DNA of 34,396 nucleotides. It comes from DASRZM01 sp035686365. GTDB lineage: Bacteria; Pseudomonadota; Gammaproteobacteria; Xanthomonadales; Xanthomonadaceae. Location: contig DASRZM010000029.1 in assembly GCA_035686365.1 (NCBI GenBank), forward strand, positions 1-34,396, given 5' to 3'. A program made the position numbers and the translations under genes. Below are positions 33,777 to 34,396 of the stretch, piece after piece; position 1 is the stretch's first letter, and each line of letters begins with the position of its first letter. Below the pieces are notes generated by a model, which saw only the letters and a list, made by a program, of their open reading frames with translations, made no database searches and was not told where the DNA came from.

Positions 33777-34396
33777 GGGCCGATTCAGCCGCTGCAGGCG
33801 GTCAACGACTTCGTCGTGAAGTTCGCCAACGTCAACGGTTCCGGGTCAGCCTCGGCCAACGAGCTGTTCGCCAAGGCGATCCTGCGCATGGGCGTTCCCG
33901 TCAGCCCGCGCAACATCTTCCCCTCGAACATCCAGGGCCTGCCGACCTGGTACGAGGTCAGGGTGTCGGAGGACGGCTATCTCGGGCGGCGCGGCGGCAT
34001 CGACATGATCGTCGCCATGAACCCGGAGACCTGGGCGCAGGACGTCGCCGAGCTGACCCCCGGCGGCTACCTGTTCTACGACTCCACGCGGCCGCTGCCG
34101 CCGAGCATGTTCCGCGAGGACGTGACGGTGATCGGCGTCCCGCTGACGGAGATCAGCAACGCCACCTACTCCGACCCACGGCAGCGCCAGCTGTTCAAGA
34201 ACATCATCTATGTCGGCGCGCTGTCGGTTCTGCTCGACATCGACCCGAAGGTCATCGAGTCGCTGTTCGGCGAGCAGTTCAAGGGCAAGGAGGCGCTGAT
34301 CGAGTCCAATGTGAAGGCGCTGAATCTCGGGCGCGACTGGGCGACCGCGAACTTGGCGCCAGGGATCTGCGGCCTCAAGGTCGAGCGCCGCGACAA
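33771..34396 (+). CDS. korA: 2-oxoacid:acceptor oxidoreductase subunit alpha (KorA-like), 5' part
   Basis: The first 208 codons run to the right edge of the window without a stop. The start reads NGSGSASANELFAKAILRMG, then GVPVSPRNIFPSNIQG, LPTWYEVRVSEDGYLGRRGG and DMIVAMNPETW. This is the gamma-domain beginning of a fused gamma-alpha subunit of 2-oxoglutarate- or pyruvate-ferredoxin oxidoreductase-type enzymes, which are normally about 600 residues long. The thiamine-binding beta subunit is expected downstream. A GGGAGGGGAGTTAGGGC leader gives a strong ribosome binding site. With the upstream flavoprotein it would form an NAD(P)-linked 2-oxoacid oxidising complex. Confidence 0.92.
   Translation, partial: MSGPIQPLQAVNDFVVKFANVNGSGSASANELFAKAILRMGVPVSPRNIFPSNIQGLPTWYEVRVSEDGYLGRRGGIDMIVAMNPETWAQDVAELTPGGYLFYDSTRPLPPSMFREDVTVIGVPLTEISNATYSDPRQRQLFKNIIYVGALSVLLDIDPKVIESLFGEQFKGKEALIESNVKALNLGRDWATANLAPGICGLKVERRD

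Overview
The window looks like chromosomal DNA of a high-GC gammaproteobacterium, most likely of the Xanthomonadaceae/Lysobacter group. The reasons are the strong GC bias at third codon positions, Xanthomonas-type gene families (slipin/NfeD with Cfa, a GltD-like/KorAB oxidoreductase, a Dcp-type M3 lipoprotein peptidase), and several intergenic clusters of REP palindromes with GTAG/GTGG heads. No tRNA, rRNA, phage, IS transposase or CRISPR array is visible.

Layout. 1-642: the 5' part of a yceH-family gene and a small conserved-looking ORF, both on minus. 778-4176: a minus-strand membrane operon nfeD > slipin > cfa. 4311-7018: plus-strand genes for a Tat-signal PLP enzyme and a one-POTRA Omp85 protein. 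7071-10020: a multi-pass membrane protein (-), a CBS-pair protein (+) and a baeRF-type protein (-). 10724-14033: an M3 peptidase lipoprotein (-) and an unknown protein (+). 14209-19753: an ABC1/UbiB-like kinase (-) diverging from a TPR-TylF methyltransferase (+), followed by a six-helix GAF-PAS adenylyl cyclase (+). 20354-24641: a three-gene ABC efflux operon (ATPase, double-FtsX permease, HlyD adaptor). 24660-25964: glutathione peroxidase (-) diverging from a glutathione S-transferase (+). 25974-28635: a tightly overlapping minus-strand signalling operon (receiver stub, REC-HK-REC hybrid, degenerate kinase), preceded by an MsbA-type ABC exporter (28771-30543). 31149-34396: an exported NTF2-like protein (-), then a GltD-like flavoprotein with two [4Fe-4S] clusters and the start of a 2-oxoacid oxidoreductase alpha subunit (+).

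The gene-poor stretches (8.4-8.8, 10.0-10.7, 12.9-13.4, 19.75-20.35 and 30.8-31.1 kb) hold a recurring composite repeat. Two short REP types (R1, R2) frame a 117-bp element (R3) made of a 14-bp outer stem and an inner hairpin. Across the five copies, both stems show paired base changes that keep the pairing. This is the strongest candidate for a poorly described element here. Near it lie two arrays of a 7-bp repeat, a 45-bp relic of a GltD-like gene that differs only synonymously from the intact gene, and a 68-bp palindromic insertion bounded by 9-bp direct repeats between the flavoprotein gene and its partner.
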